In this document: one piece after another, positions 1 through 12,575 of the stretch
Position numbering within the stretch: the first letter of the stretch is position 1
How the letters are laid out: each line of letters starts with the position of its first letter
Assembly (NCBI GenBank): GCA_009760855.2
Contig: WPIO01000145.1
Location: forward strand, 833,001-897,000
DNA length: 64,000 bases
Reading direction: 5' to 3'
Source: Cristatella mucedo
Lineage: Eukaryota > Bryozoa > Phylactolaemata > Cristatellidae
Position numbers and translations under genes: made by a program
The notes under the pieces: generated by a model
The model's input: only the letters and a program-made list of their open reading frames with translations
Database searches by the model: none
Told to the model about the DNA's origin: nothing

Positions 1-370
1 AGACTTCTTGAGTGAACGCCCGCTCCAAAAACAGCTACGGGCTTGAATGCAATGCCTGCTGACTCTTACTTACTCGGCAACAAGAAAGCAAGAGCGATAG
101 CAGCCACCGCGTTTGACATCATCGGCGGCAATGCTCAGCCTGGACAACTCGCACTGTAATCGATTTAGAGGTGCTTTGAGGGGGGTGCGGAGATACCGAT
201 TCAATCAATATCCTCCTGCCCGTGAATGACAATTGAAACAGGATTAATAAGGTTCAGCTGTGAATGCCTCGGAGAGGGCGATATGCAGAGCTGCATTCTG
301 ACCCCCCTGGCCTCGATCGAAATCGGAGCTACCTTGGCACCATTCGAAACTGCACGTCAGCAGCCCTTGT
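1..370. other. No gene recognised
   Basis: No supported reading frame, splice-site pair or repeat was recognised before the LINE A 3' end begins near 371. Confidence 0.5.
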
Positions 371-3300
371 TACAACAATATTAATAATTTCTAATTTGAT
401 ATAGCACCCTCAGAGAACTCAATCTCTTTATAGCCACTTAACATTTGCTGCATTGACAGAGCGATCGAACGGTTAGTGGTAGCGTGCTCAATAAACAACA
501 AGAATAACACGGCTAGGGGTGAAATGCACAGGGTCAGCATGCAAGTATGGTTAGTGGGAGCATGCACAGTGTCAGCACGCATAGGCACATGAAGGACGAA
601 TCAGGGGGACCCAATAAATGCTGGCATACGTAGATACAGTTTTAGTTTTTTTTAAACGTGGTCACGTCAGGAGATGTCGTGACGCAAATTGGACGTGCCT
701 GCCAGACTTGAGAGCATACACACTTAAGGCACGGTCTCCGAAGGATTCGAACACGAGGTGTAGGTAAACAGCTAGATTCTGAAAAGCGGGTGGTACGATA
801 CTAAGCCTGGTGAGGTTGCAGATGTGATATATAGGCTCCAACCAAAGAATGAAGGGACCTACAAGTTAAAATCTTGACGTCAATGCGTTGCCTGACTGGC
901 AACCAGTGAAGGTTTGTGAGAAGTGGTGTGATGTGGCAACTGAGACGCTCACGGCAGACAAGCCAAGTTGCAGCAGTCTGCACCAGCTGTAAGCACCTGA
1001 GTGCACAGGCTTGTAGACCAGCGAGCAGAAAGTTACAATAGTCAAGATGGGATGTTACAAATGCATGGACTAATTTAGTTGAGGTACCCCTGTCTAAACT
1101 GTAGTTTTTATTCGCACAGCAGAGAGCCTGCCAATGCCCAACACCAACAGTTTATTACGACGCACCGAGCCGAAGAGTGCACGGCTCCCTTCGGCCCCTA
1201 CTCTCACCCGACTCCCACTCTAAGATTCGCGTTCCCTCCTCCCCACTCCTTCCCAACCACAACTCATCCAGTGAGTAGGTGGGAGGACAAAGCCAGCCTC
1301 TGTCCATGCCACGTCACAGGCGGACCACAGCTGTGCACCGGCCCCTCTCGCTGGTGCTTCTAACAGCTCACAAGTGGCTTATCATAGTAGCCTGCAGGCA
1401 ATACATTCATACAAACGTACAAACGAACTACATAAACCATCCCAAATTTAGCAATGCTGTGTAGCTGAAAGTAGGGCAGACTTGAACGTGGATATGGTGT
1501 GGTCATTTAATAAAAGGTCACTTTGAAACAAGACACCCAGGTTTCCTGCAGATGCAACAGGAGATATGCTGAAAGAGCCGATTTTGAGCATTATCCTTTC
1601 AAGTTTCTGAATTACACTTGATTTGCTAATCACTAGTAAGTTGATTTTATCATTTATGAATTTAACAAAGTTTGCTGCCATCTATGTGGGGATGTCATAA
1701 ATACATGCAGGAAGTAAGTTGAGAGAATTCAACATGATGGAGGGCTGGGAGTGATCAAAGCGAAGGCAAAACTGAGTGTCATCCGCATAGAAGTGAAAGC
1801 CTGGATTGTGCTCGGTAATCACATCAGCAAGAGGGAGCGTATAAACCTTGAAAAGAACGGGACCAAGCACGGAACCATGAGGTACCCCATATTTCAGAGG
1901 TACCTCGGATGATCTTTGGCTATTCACGTCAATACTCTGGAGTCTCCCACTGAGATGGAACCTGAACCATTACAGAGAAATGCCAGTGATGCCAAGGCGA
2001 GATGAGAATCGCTCAAGAAGGACTTGGCGATCGATAGTATCAAAAGCGGCCGAAAGATCAAGTGCAAACAGCTGAGATACTCTGTCTAAGTCTGCATTCC
2101 TAAGTAGGTCGTTATACATCCGAAGCGATGATGACTCTGTGGAGTGATTAGCTCTAAAGGTAGACTGGAACTTACTAGTAATATTTGAAGTTTTAATAAT
2201 TGAGTTCAGCTGGTCTGCCACGACTCGTTCCAGTGTTATTGACAGAGACGGTAGAAGGAAGACTGGGCGGAAGTGTCGCAAGTTCTCTTGGTCTTGTGCT
2301 GCTTTCTCCTCGAGTAGTAGACTGACTACAGCCTTTTTGAAAGATGCTGGAACATTAAGTGAGGCTCATGACGTATTTATGATGCTAGTTATGCATGGCG
2401 GTAGCAAATCGATGTATCGTAGAAGCAGGACGGTGGGAATAGGGGTTAGAGAACAAATTGTCTTCTTGGCTTGGGATATTAACTTCAGGACGAGGTCACT
2501 AGTGATCCGCTTGAATGTGGAATGAGGTGCTGCATGGAATTTAGTGACAGGAGTAAATGCTGCTGTCTTTGGGATGGACTTTCTGATCCCATCCATCTTA
2601 CTAACAAAGAAGCTAGAGAAGCGATCAGCTAGATCATCACAGGTATCAATAGGTAAGGAACTATTCAGGGAGCGATTAAGGAGATGGTTGATCTTAGACA
2701 TCAGGATTTTTTGAATTGTGCATCTGTGATTGAACGATGTTTTTTATAGAAGTTAGGCCTCGCCTTTGGTTGACTGGGACGACCTACAGTACTCCTCGTA
2801 TGCCAGCCTATAGACAATCAGTCATGATCTTTTGTATGCTTTTTTTAAGCTTGGGCATAGTGGACTTTGCTGGTTTAATTTCTGTGGTAAACCATAGGCC
2901 GTCTGGGCGACATCACGCATCGCGTTTAGTTAGAGGTGCAACCTCTTCGACAATGTCAGCGAGTGCAGTGTTGTAGCAATCTACCAATGATGACAGGTCG
3001 GAAGGTAAATAGAGCATTAGAGGCGAAGCAGATATTCTCGCATGCCTGTATTGACGTCAAGAGTCTTGAGGTTTCACGATTCACAGGCGATTTCAGATGA
3101 GAAGGAAAAGGGCGTACATGTAACGTACATTGTAGACTGAATGAGATAGCGCACGTGATCAGATAATCAAAATTTGGTAATAGCTATTAATGATAAAGTG
3201 CTGCTGTATTAGAAACTTTGATCGAGTGTCTGACCGTTGATGTGAGTAGGGTCAAGCAGATGAGCCAAAAAAGAAAGAGTCAGTCATCCTACGAAATTCA

Positions 3301-3770
3301 GTGCTCAATGTGTCAGATGATTTATCAAAATGAATGTTGAAATCACCCTTAATGAGGAAATATTGATTTTTCGCTCACAGAATCTAAATGAGATCAGAGA
3401 AATCTGAGATAGAGGATGACTTGGACCTGGTGGGTGGTAGACTATTGCCACCATCGGTAGCTTGTTATAGGTAAAATCAAGACAATAGATTAGAAAGACT
3501 GAAAGGGTACTTCAAACGGCTTGAAGTCAAATTTTGAGCGCGTGATAATAGCTACTCCACCTCTAGTTTTGATTGATGTAGTGGTGTGAAAGAAAGAGAA
3601 ACCAGCCGGGGTAGCGCTGTAACTGCCGGAAAGTTGACCGATTTTAGTCAAGTTACAACCAAAGCGGCAGGTCGAGACCAATATAAAAAAAAAACCTGTC
3701 ACCTATTACTAAGGGTTTATTGCACATTGAGCGAGGATTCTAAAAACAAGAGTTAAGTTAAGCCGCTTGA
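371..3770 (-). mobile_element. LINE family A (CR1/L2-like), long decayed copy
   Basis: Read on the minus strand this is the longest copy of the main LINE. Near 3.5-3.77 kb are endonuclease-like remnants (NPRSMCNK, RGGVAIITRS), and near 3.34 kb is the GDFNIHFD endonuclease motif. Reverse transcriptase follows: the block around LDLSAAFDTIDRQVLLE (about 2.0-2.28 kb), then GVPHGSVLGPVLF and the FYADDTQ active-site box (about 1.78-1.90 kb). The 3' end near 371-450 carries the conserved hairpin and an AT-rich tail. Frames are broken by many stops and shifts, so it cannot be active. A solo LTR interrupts it at 1100-1432. The CR1/L2 assignment rests on motif style and was not confirmed by a search. 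Confidence 0.85.
1095..1437 (-). mobile_element. Solo LTR nested in LINE A, with 5-bp target duplication
   Basis: Comparing this LINE A copy with others (for example 28.98-29.06 kb) shows a foreign segment. It is bounded by the 5-bp direct repeat TAAAC at 1095-1099 and 1433-1437. The 333-bp insert, 1100-1432, begins TGTAG and ends CTACA, the TG...CA inverted termini of an LTR. On the minus strand an AATAAA lies about 15 bases from the LTR end, which suggests minus orientation. No internal retroelement genes are present, so it is a solo LTR left by recombination. The superfamily (Ty3/Gypsy or other) is not known. Confidence 0.72.
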
Positions 3771-4209
3771 GTTACAACACGCCTGAAGACAACTAAGTTG
3801 GAGAAATTCACAGTGACGCTTGAGGGTGAACGCGCTGAGCGGTTTGAGACAATGCTCGACTACCAAACGAGCGGTTACTCAGCTTGCAGCTTCCGCCAAG
3901 CAAACAGTGTCTCAGCTAGCGGCTCCAGGGTGGTTTTCTTTTGTTAGTGCATAATTTACGGATCGAAGAAGTAGCAATAACATATAGGTATGCTTTTGAA
4001 CTGCGATAAAGACTACAAAATTGTTAGGCATAATCATAGCTAACATGCAAATTACTAGCTGCTGGCGTATCTAATGCCACAGCCGGCGCGGAAGACCCAG
4101 AAGCTCGGAGCGAAGAGCACTTACACGTCAGTAGGCTCGTAATTTCCGACTAGCTACGGTAAAAAACAAATAGATAAACTTTAAACGGGTCTTAGCTGTA
4201 TCGGTTTCC
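3771..4209. other. No gene; possible LINE A 5' flank
   Basis: No recognisable coding sequence. It could hold the 5' part of the neighbouring LINE A, but no ORF1 or other motif was recognised. Confidence 0.3.
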
Positions 4210-4217
4210 GTATACTA

Positions 4218-4401
4218 CAGCAGTTCTCAACTTGTGGGTCGTGACCCCTATGGGGGGTCGGACGACCCTTTCACAGGGGCATGACCATCGGAAAACATGC
4301 ATTTCCACATTTTGCGCACACAAAATGTTATGTTTAGGGGTCACCACAACACAAGGAGCTGTATTACAGGGTCATGGCATTAGGAAGGTTGAGAACCACT
4401 G
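4218..4401 (+). mobile_element. SPIN-like hAT MITE (184 bp)
   Basis: The element begins CAGCAGTTCTCAAC and ends with the inverse of CAGTGGTTCTCAAC, so the 14-bp terminal inverted repeats differ at 2 positions. It is flanked by 8-bp repeats GTATACTA (4210-4217) and GTATACAA (4402-4409), 7 of 8 identical and of hAT length. Internal landmarks, including the GTCGTGACCCC block, CCATCGGAAAACAT and the 3' GGGTCACCACAACA block, match what I know of non-autonomous SPIN (SPace INvaders) elements. It carries no transposase gene; the open frame running through it is fortuitous. Confidence 0.85.
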
Positions 4402-4857
4402 GTATACAATGTTTGCAAGAACTTCTATTTTCGGAAAGGATTCTACAACGGACAAGAAAAACGTGAGAGCAAGTTTTGTGTGCCGCGGCAATGACTGTGA
4501 AATTTTTAGATGCACTCTACCTTGGCTCAACGAGAGTTTTGACCAACACAACCGCCCACGCGTGCAAGACGCTTTAATGCGTTCGCAATTTATCGGCCGC
4601 AGTGCCGAAAAAGTTATGTCTGCATCGCAGAAGATTGTCGACATTGGTGTAGGAGGAGCTGACTTCGCCAGAGGCGTTTAATTGCAGCTGAATAAACCAG
4701 CAGTCCTAAAATAGCTGGGCCATTCGTTCGTTTAGCTAAAAAATCAGCAAGGCTCACTCTAATGGGCTTGCATCTTGCTAATCGTTGAGCTTGCCTGCCA
4801 AGAAAATCAAGAGCTCTATAGTACGGCTACCATTTGTAAACCATGGTTGGGAGCGAC

Positions 4858-4861
<4 letters not shown>

Positions 4862-4923
<62 letters not shown>
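4862..4923 (+). repeat. (GA)n microsatellite
   Basis: About 60 bp of nearly perfect GA dinucleotides. The minus-strand open frame rich in Ser-Leu across it is read-through of the repeat. Confidence 0.97.
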
Positions 4924-4929
<6 letters not shown>

Positions 4930-6690
4930 AAGAGATAGGTATAAGGAGAGGGTGACGGTGGGAAGCGAACCCAATAGCATCCTCCAATCACCTAGTTGGT
5001 CTTACGTTAGCCTCGCTAGAATGCGATAGAATGCAAGGTTTCTCGTACACTTAGCCTTTCCATTTTGGGGATGCCGAAGCTCACTTCCAGAGCCTGACAG
5101 CTAAATTATCAAGACCGCTGAAAGGAGAATGAGCCAGTCCTACTAGAACTGCTTTTATTTGACAGTGGCAGTGTCCTTGAGTTGGTTCTGCAATAGCTGC
5201 TGATGTTATGGATTATGAGGGATCTGCAAGCAGTCGGGTTTCTAGGCCGTCCGCTGACTATTGCCTTACATTAATAGAACAAAAAGTAACACTGCTTAGC
5301 TCAATATGGCCAGCTAGATTATATCTGTGCTCTGTGCTGTAGCAACGAGAAAGAGATATGCTACTTTCGGGTCACATTAAATTTTCCAAGCTTATATGTT
5401 ACCTGTGCAATTTATGCACACACAATAAAATCGGCACACAATCGACGAGCTCATGACATACTTTCAGACCGCAGAGACACTTCTGATCTCAAATAATAGA
5501 AAGTATTTGCTGAGCGGAGAAAATTGGGTCTTGCTGTTTAGTTTTAGAGGCTTGTGAATGGAAATGCAGATTGTCATTTCCTCTACCACAGCATACATGT
5601 CACTACCCTTTTTTTGTTGCCCTACCTCAAAGAATACTTTAGTATATAGTGTCATTATTGCGCTTATTTTTTACTTTACTGCGTTTTAAGATACAACTTT
5701 ATTGTTCCACGTAAGTTTATCTTGCTATCGATATTTGATCTCCAAGCAGTTTTCGATGTTGTTGCTGCTGCCATGCTGTCTGCGCCTTCGATCCAGCCAG
5801 TTCATCTGTTAACCATGCATTCGGGAATCGAGCTACATTTAATTCAATTTCCAGATGTTTCAATCTGAGTAAACTAAATTTATTATATAAGATTTTTAAA
5901 TTTTTTTTAGGGCAGCCACCTTCTAGTACTAGAGGTGATGCGGTGATTCCTAGAAGTCAAACCTCTCTGCAGCTGTGCAAAATCACTTTCGCGTTGATTG
6001 GCTCTGCAAGAAAGATCGCCATTATGTCAGCAATAGGCGTCAGTTTCGATCGGTGGCCGAAAAATGCGGCATCCGCACTGCACGCACGCTTGTTTCGCCA
6101 TAGCTTATTAAGCAAGCTCACGATTCGCAAGGCTTTAGTTTTCACACAGCCTGGCTACAAGATCCGTTCGTTGCAGCGCACAATTTCGTGAGCCACCGGA
6201 AGATTACGCTTTGTCGCTAGCATCGGAAACTCCCAGCTAGAACGTACTGTGCTCCCGAATCTTTCGTGCTCTCTCCATGGTATATTTATAGATATTAAAC
6301 AATATTTTCCCCCAGTGCGTGCATGCACCACTTTTTCCTAGCTACTTAAGCCGAAGAGGCATTGGTATGGGCATCGCTAAAGCCACCAGAGTCGAATAGT
6401 GCGGAGACAACTCCGGCGACCCTGGTGACAACTGATTGCTATCGTAGGCCGGAGCAGCTCTGCTTACAGCTCGACCAAAGTGGAATTGTTTGGTTTATTT
6501 GATCGTCGGTCAGCTTCAAGGATGCAGTGGCCTTCATAACTTACGAAACTAATGCCACACCAGCTTGATGCCTCCTCACGCCCCCCAGGTCTTATAATAT
6601 CGTCAACGAATTAGATGTTCCGTTCGTAGAGAGACCGTTATGGACGACAGACCGATGCGCTCATACTGCACTCATCAGTCTTAGGCAATA
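4924..6690. other. No gene recognised
   Basis: AT-rich sequence with short open frames only. Overlapping sense and antisense frames near 5943-6191 have no recognisable motif or splice context. Confidence 0.5.
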
Positions 6691-6699
6691 AAAACTCTT

Positions 6700-6920
6700 C
6701 TCATTCTGCTGTCTGTGGCATGGGCGCACTTACGCCCAAACTGAGCTGCTACTTTCATGTTAGACCCTTCCCTAAATGCTCTCATAACTCAACCATGTTT
6801 ATCACTCTCTGTCTTACGTGAGATGAAGTCTGCTGACTACCTAATGCCGCTTAGGCTTAGAGTCGGCTGCACAAAACCCTTCAGCATAACACGCACTTAT
6901 TCTAGGCGGCTTTTTTGTGA
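6700..6920 (+). mobile_element. LINE family B, 3' end fragment
   Basis: The stretch around 6807-6890 (TCTTACGTGAGATGAAGTC, GAGTCGGCTGCACAAAACCC) aligns by eye with the 3' end of the longer LINE B copy near 50.25-50.34 kb. Only the last few hundred bases of the element are present. Confidence 0.6.
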
Positions 6921-6960
6921 TGCACATAGTTATAAAACACCCCTACAAAAAAAACGTAAT

Positions 6961-8261
6961 TGAATTGGATGTGAAGCCGAGCTTTGAAGGGCTAATAGGT
7001 AATTTGATCTGAATGTCATCGGTTTAGATTTGAAAGTGAATTTGGCTAGGATATCGGCCACAGGAAGAGTGGAGATAGAGAAAAAGTTTCCCTAAGAAAA
7101 AACTATAAGGTACGCCAAACTTCAGGGGTCCTTAGGGTGACCTATAGTAATTTATTCCCGCCGTATTCTGACATCTCTTATTGAGGTAGGACGTAGCTCA
7201 GTTTGGCATTGCGCTTGCCATTCGCAAATTTTGTAAGAGGCGCTCTAAAAAAAAATGTGATGATCAACTGTGTCGACAACTGGCGAGAAACCAAACCAGC
7301 AACCGCGACGTTAATTTTTAAGCATATCGTCATAAGCCAAATGCAGACAAGACAATTTTCACGAGATTGGAAATCACTTTTCAGAACGGTAGATGATGCA
7401 ACATTTCGGATTGATTGAGAAGTCACTTTGGCCACAATCTGTTCAGCTAACCATTTTATTTCGTCCAAGTAAGCAATGGAGCTTTATAAAGCTGGAAGTA
7501 TAAGTTTTGAATTACGATGCCCGAGTAGATCTTCAGCGGGAAAGAAACTAATTTCGCGAATGAGGTCCTTTGTGTACTCCAAGATTTGCAGAGGCTAGGT
7601 GGAACCGGAAGTACACGTTTTACTACTTAGTAAAATCAAGCCTCTTGTCGAATGGCAAATAATGTTTCAGTTAAAGTTTACTGAGACAATAGTCGTGATA
7701 TATTAGCAACGAGAATCTGGTAAAGAGCTTAGATATTATGAACCTCTCAAAACTTCCGTTTGTTTTGCTGGAATATCATTTAAAAGGGTTAAACGATTTC
7801 GAAGACGGAAGCTACGTAGAATATTGCTAATAATATATTTGTATTCAAAAGCAAGAAAAGTGAAGACTGTATTCTATATTTTGGATATGAAGATGCTCAA
7901 GCACGCACGTTTTACCTAGGCTATTTAAGCTGTGGTTATCGGCATCGGTTAGCTAAACGATATATAACTGTTATTCCTGTGAAGCACACTTGAACGGAGA
8001 AGTTTGTCTGTAAAAAATTACAGCTTACCATGCAAATATTGTTGTTAATTTCACAATTCGATGGACAGAAACTTCTAATATATCTGCAGTGTAATACCGG
8101 GTAGCTTGTGACTGGCGTTACTGCATACAGTCACTCTATTAATAAAGACGAGTAAACAGAGTTCGTCGCCTGTAGATACTATATAATCATCCGTGTGGCT
8201 TTTGCTGGCAGGCTAAAATAGCCGAGCTGTCATCGATACTTTATTACTTCTCTTGAAAATG
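6961..8261. other. No gene recognised
   Basis: Short antiparallel open frames at 7178-7468 lack motifs and splice context. No repeat was recognised. Confidence 0.45.
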
Positions 8262-9470
8262 GTTTGTACCCAAGTCCCTCAAATTGGCCATTGTTAGACC
8301 GATACTTAAAAAGCCCGGATAAGATACAGAGGCCTTTGAGAACTATCTCCCAGTTTCTATTCTTACTTTTGTGTCAGAGATTCTAGAAAAAATTTCACTA
8401 AAAAGCTGGTAGCACATGTTGAAAGGAATCAATTTTCATGGAGCAATCGGGTTCAAGCAGAAGCTTGAAACTGAAACTGCTCTCCTCCGTTTAATCAATG
8501 AAATCCTATTCAGTGAGGACTAAGGTAATGTTATTCCCCTTGCACTACTGGATCTACCACTTACCTCCGACATTATTGATAACTAAATCCTATTTAACCG
8601 ACTGAGACAACGGTTGGCCTGGCAGACGAGACACTGACGTGGTATAAATCGTACTTATCCGTTCATTTTTAATTCGCACCGTGTGGAGGTTAGGTCTCAT
8701 CCACCAGAGCAGTCACCTGCGGAGTCCCTCTAGGGTCAGTTCTCGGTCCTATGCTGTTCTCCATATACGATCAACCTCTGGGAGAAGTGAATCTGGCTCG
8801 TAGAGTCGGCTGTCACTTTTATGCTGACGATAATCAGCAGTACGTGTCCTTTAAGCCGTTTAAATCTACGGCTAAAAAGTGATCGTCTTGTGGGACCATC
8901 ACCATGCGCTCGGAATTAGGGTGTCGTCTGTTACACTTGCCTATATTTTGCAAGCTTCGTTAAGACAACTGCTTTCACAGCTAGCCATCACTTCCGACCT
9001 CTGTCTAAGATTAGTAACTGTCATCGGCGGTGGCTTGCAAAGAATTTGACTAACTCTCCGGTTCCGTCTCGGATAGATTATGGTAATTCACTTTTTGCTA
9101 GGCTACCGATAAAAGTCACATGGCCTCTGCAGCTGGTGATGAATATGGCTGAAAGGCCAGTTTGCAACAAGCGAAGGTTTGACCATGCGTCTCTTTTGCA
9201 GATAGAGCTTGGGCACCGGTTGGTTGATCAACGGATGCACAGCAAAGTTCTTACGCTGACCCACAAGGCCCACCAGGGTTTGGCTCCTTCATACCTAGCT
9301 TAATTGCTGAGTTGCTGAATTGCTGAATTGCTGAATTGCTCAGTTGCCAGTTTTGGCCTCCTCTCGACCTCAGGTTCTGTATAGACAAATACTAGCACAG
9401 TTAGCTCTGGAAACAGTAGTATAATCAGTTCAACGAGCTAAGTCTCGTACTCCTACGTAGTGCTTAGGGT
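8262..9470 (+). mobile_element. LINE family B, decayed copy
   Basis: Plus-strand reading gives reverse-transcriptase remnants: VRPILKKPG near 8.30 kb, then sequence equivalent to the QSGF..., LLDL...DIID and YADD-like blocks of the 48.9-50.4 kb copy, and ALTHKAHQGLAPSYLA-type C-terminal sequence near 9.3 kb. Stops and shifts are frequent. A short TTGCTGAA repeat has expanded inside it at 9303-9345. Confidence 0.7.
9303..9345 (+). repeat. (TTGCTGAA)n short tandem repeat
   Basis: About five imperfect 8-bp units lie where the related LINE B copy has one or two similar motifs, so this looks like local expansion inside the LINE. Confidence 0.8.
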
Positions 9471-9554
9471 TTCCAGCGAGGCATTAGGCTTTACCATTAA
9501 ATATTTAGGGCAATTGACCGACACCAGCGTTGAATGTTTGCAAGGCAAGCATTC

Positions 9555-9890
9555 CTTTTACAAGTTACGGCAGTGAACTCCAATGGTTTAAATGACAGAT
9601 GCAAGTAGTTAGGGTCAGCATAGAAGTAATTGTCCATCGTATGGGGGCGAGTAACGTATAGCGAGGGCTAGAAGTAAATGGAATGCAGCAAATGACCAAG
9701 GACGGACCTCCGTGAAACTCCGCAGGTGACTGTTCTGCTGGACGAGCTGTAACCACTGCACCGCACGGATTGAACAAGATCGAAAAATCAATTACGATTT
9801 AAATCATTCCGGCGCCTTGTCGGTCAGACCGGCCTTTGATGTAAATCGTTCACATAGGATGTCGCGATCAAAAGTGTCAATATTCGCTAC
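9555..9890 (-). mobile_element. LINE family B fragment, inverted
   Basis: On the minus strand the sequence around 9720-9745 (GTTCTGCTGGACGAGC reversed) and 9840-9885 matches the reverse-transcriptase region of the adjacent plus-strand LINE B copy near 8.6-8.85 kb, including a remnant of the FD...D.ILCERF block. It forms an inverted pair with that copy. Confidence 0.6.
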
Positions 9891-10639
9891 TGTGCTTAAA
9901 AAATTCCTTGCACAACCTTTTTAATTTATTGGTAGTTTGAGCAGAAAGTTTGTAACTTTTATTTCCCATTTCTTTGATGCCTAAAAACAGCAAGCCTACC
10001 CAAGGATTATCCGTGCTCCTAGATGTTGTGACAAGGGACAGTTCTGATATTGAGCTATGACTCAAGGTTACTCGTAATTTGCGTGCATTGGGGTAGCAGT
10101 TGATTAGATCAAGCTCTCAATAACTTGAGAATTCGCAAACTAGCTCGAATAATTTCTACGAAGGCCCTTCCGTTAAAGTTCAACTTAGATGCAGCATAGA
10201 GCTCCAACAATTAGCTCAACCACTGTTACTGATTTTAAGGGGTAAGTCTCCAAGTAGAGTGAGTCACTAGAGCTCCTTTGCTATCATTTATATGCGTTCT
10301 TCTGAAACGATATGCCTCAAAAATACGATTGTTGCATGCATGTAATCCCGTTGGCCAAGGATTGCCAACTAAAAGTCGGCTTCGCACTGATTGTAACCAA
10401 GAAGGACTTGTCAGAACTAAGCATATTTGGTTCACACGCCAGGAAAGTACGAAACCTGAATGCAAGGTCAGAGATAATCACGACGGGCGGCCTTGCTGAT
10501 TCGTAATTCGTGATGGCGTACCTCTGGCCTACATTTGAGCAAGATTTTAAAAATATGTGACCGCTAATAATAGTGTTGAATGATCTTTGAGAGGCCGGGA
10601 GTTATTTTAATGAAAATCGCCAAGATAAACAGCTGTTTC
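9891..10639. other. No gene recognised
   Basis: Only short frames on both strands. No motif, splice pair or repeat was recognised. Confidence 0.45.
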
Positions 10640-11869
10640 TAAAGTGAGCATACTTCGGCCGGATTTCTGAAATTATTCAATCGAGAACTTGAACGTTTGA
10701 TTGGATAGAATGTTTTTGGTAAACAGAACACAAGGCATTGTTTTAACCCGGAGATATCCTGGTTATGAGCTTTGACATTTCCGTCTTGTTAAGCCTCGCT
10801 GATGGCATATGAAACAGTACTGCATGCATCGCTTTGACCAGAATTCTATATAATGCTTTTCAAAGCAATATACTCTTGGAGCAAGTGACATCTACTTGAG
10901 TCGCCGTACACAACTATGAGTGACCTGAAAATGCATTCACAAGCACTCTCATCAGCAGCTCACAAAAAATTAGGCGTAAACCACGATCTTGCTTTCCTCT
11001 TTAGCTTTTGTTGCTAGAAAGGTCTACTCGGTGATGGCATTATACAGGATTTCTGCCTCAGATCCTTGACATATACCGGTTAATGAAGGTGCCAAGCATA
11101 AGGCGTCATATAAATGTTTACGCAAAGCGTAAAATGAGTAACTTATGCCATCTGCTGATTATGTGTTCTTAGCTAAGGCTGTTTTCTTTGGGTTTGCTCA
11201 CCGAGAAGAGTTTTTAAGACGTCCCACGAGCTCAGAAATGACCCTGGTTTTCATTTGACAGATCATTGAATGCACTACTCAGCGGTCCGACAAATGACGC
11301 TAATTGTTGTCAACTCAGTTTCACCAGCCCTACCACCGCTCCCTCATTTCAGGCCCCAAGGGTGTGCAAGCGAGGTTCAGACTGCACAAAGCCCTTACCT
11401 GTGCGGAGCCTTGGGCCCTTAAATAAGGAGCTCCGAAAGGCAGGTCGGTGAATTAGTTCTGTGACTAGAAAAAATAATCACAACCTTCAAGTGAAACATT
11501 TAAAAATAAATAGCTGAACAGCCGCACGGCTCACGCATTTAGTGGTTAATGTAATTTGAGCCACAACGGTGATTGGATTAATTTAGTATAATCATTAAAA
11601 AAAGAGAAAATTTGTGAGAGCTCGCAAATACAAGGAAGTCGGTTTTAATCAGTTCTTCTAGCATTCTCGCAATTTCTTAAAGTAATTGTGGTAGTCTTTA
11701 ACATCATCCGGTCAGACCAATGGTTCACCTATAAATAGCACTAAGGTAATCTGAAGGTTCTGCTACCATTCAAAATTGCTACATACCCCATACTCAGATG
11801 AACAGGTATGAATACATAAAGATTGAATGCGAGTGTGACTTAAACATACTTGAGAATTAGCCAGATCCT
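10640..11869 (+). repeat. Tandem unit R0 (old, partial)
   Basis: A diverged partial copy of the unit described for R1 and R2. The clearest match is 11285-11340 (AATGACGCTAATTGTTGTCA and the following CCAGCCCTACCACCGC) with 13629 and 17271 in R1 and R2. The stretch near 11575-11650 matches 14150-14220. The left limit is uncertain. Confidence 0.5.
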
Positions 11870-11999
11870 TGTAGGCAAATATAATAGTTCGAAAGTTGAG
11901 TTCAAAGAAGAACTTCTCTTCGTCCAACGACTTCTTACGGGTGAAACTATTGATTGGACTGAGAAACTCAGAGAGAAAAATATCACGGGAGCAAGTGGG

Positions 12000-12078
12000 A
12001 GAGAGAGATAGAGGAAGAGAGAGAAAGAGAGTGTGGGACAGAGAGAGATAGAGGAAAAGAGAGAGAGAGACAGAGGAA

Positions 12079-12114
<36 letters not shown>

Positions 12115-12221
12115 CAGAGACAGAGACAGAGACAGAGACAGACAGAAAGAGAAAGAGAGAGTGAGAGAGAGGGCGAGAGAGAGAGGAGTGAAAGAGATAG
12201 AGATAGAGATAGACATAGAGG

Positions 12222-12317
<96 letters not shown>

Positions 12318-12338
12318 CAGAGGAGAAAAGAGAGAAAT
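12000..12338 (+). repeat. GA/GACAGA satellite of unit R1
   Basis: Mixed (GA)n with a (ACAGAG)n stretch near 12098-12146 and a long pure GA run near 12230-12312. Long Ser-Leu open frames on the minus strand are repeat read-through. Confidence 0.96.
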
Positions 12339-12488
12339 AGATGTAAAGAGTGACAGTGAAGCTGCTACTATATACGAATCACAAAACATCCACCCAAAAT
12401 TAAGCATATACCAAAACTTACTTTATTTTCGATGCAGCCCATCAAATAAATTTATTCTTTAATGTTGTTCTTTGGAATTCCGATGCAG

Positions 12489-12575
12489 CAAATGTAATAA
12501 TAATATTATTAATATTGCACTTGATAAAGCGCCCTCAGAGAACTTAATCTCTTTCTAGGCGCTTTACATTTGCTG
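12489..12575 (-). mobile_element. LINE A 3' end fragment
   Basis: Contains the LINE A tail: AT-rich end, GATAAAGCGCCCTCAGAGAA, the AATCTCTTTCTAGGCGC half of the hairpin and TTTACATTTGCTGC. It is absent from the equivalent place in R2, so it arrived in R1 after duplication or was lost from R2. Confidence 0.8.

Noticed and set aside
4232-4681. 149-codon plus-strand open frame
   Set aside because: Its first 170 bases are the SPIN-like MITE, and the remainder has no motif; the frame is fortuitous.
11763-12407. 214-codon minus-strand frame (and similar frames at 15276-16043)
   Set aside because: Almost entirely Ser-Leu or Glu-Arg from GA microsatellite read-through.
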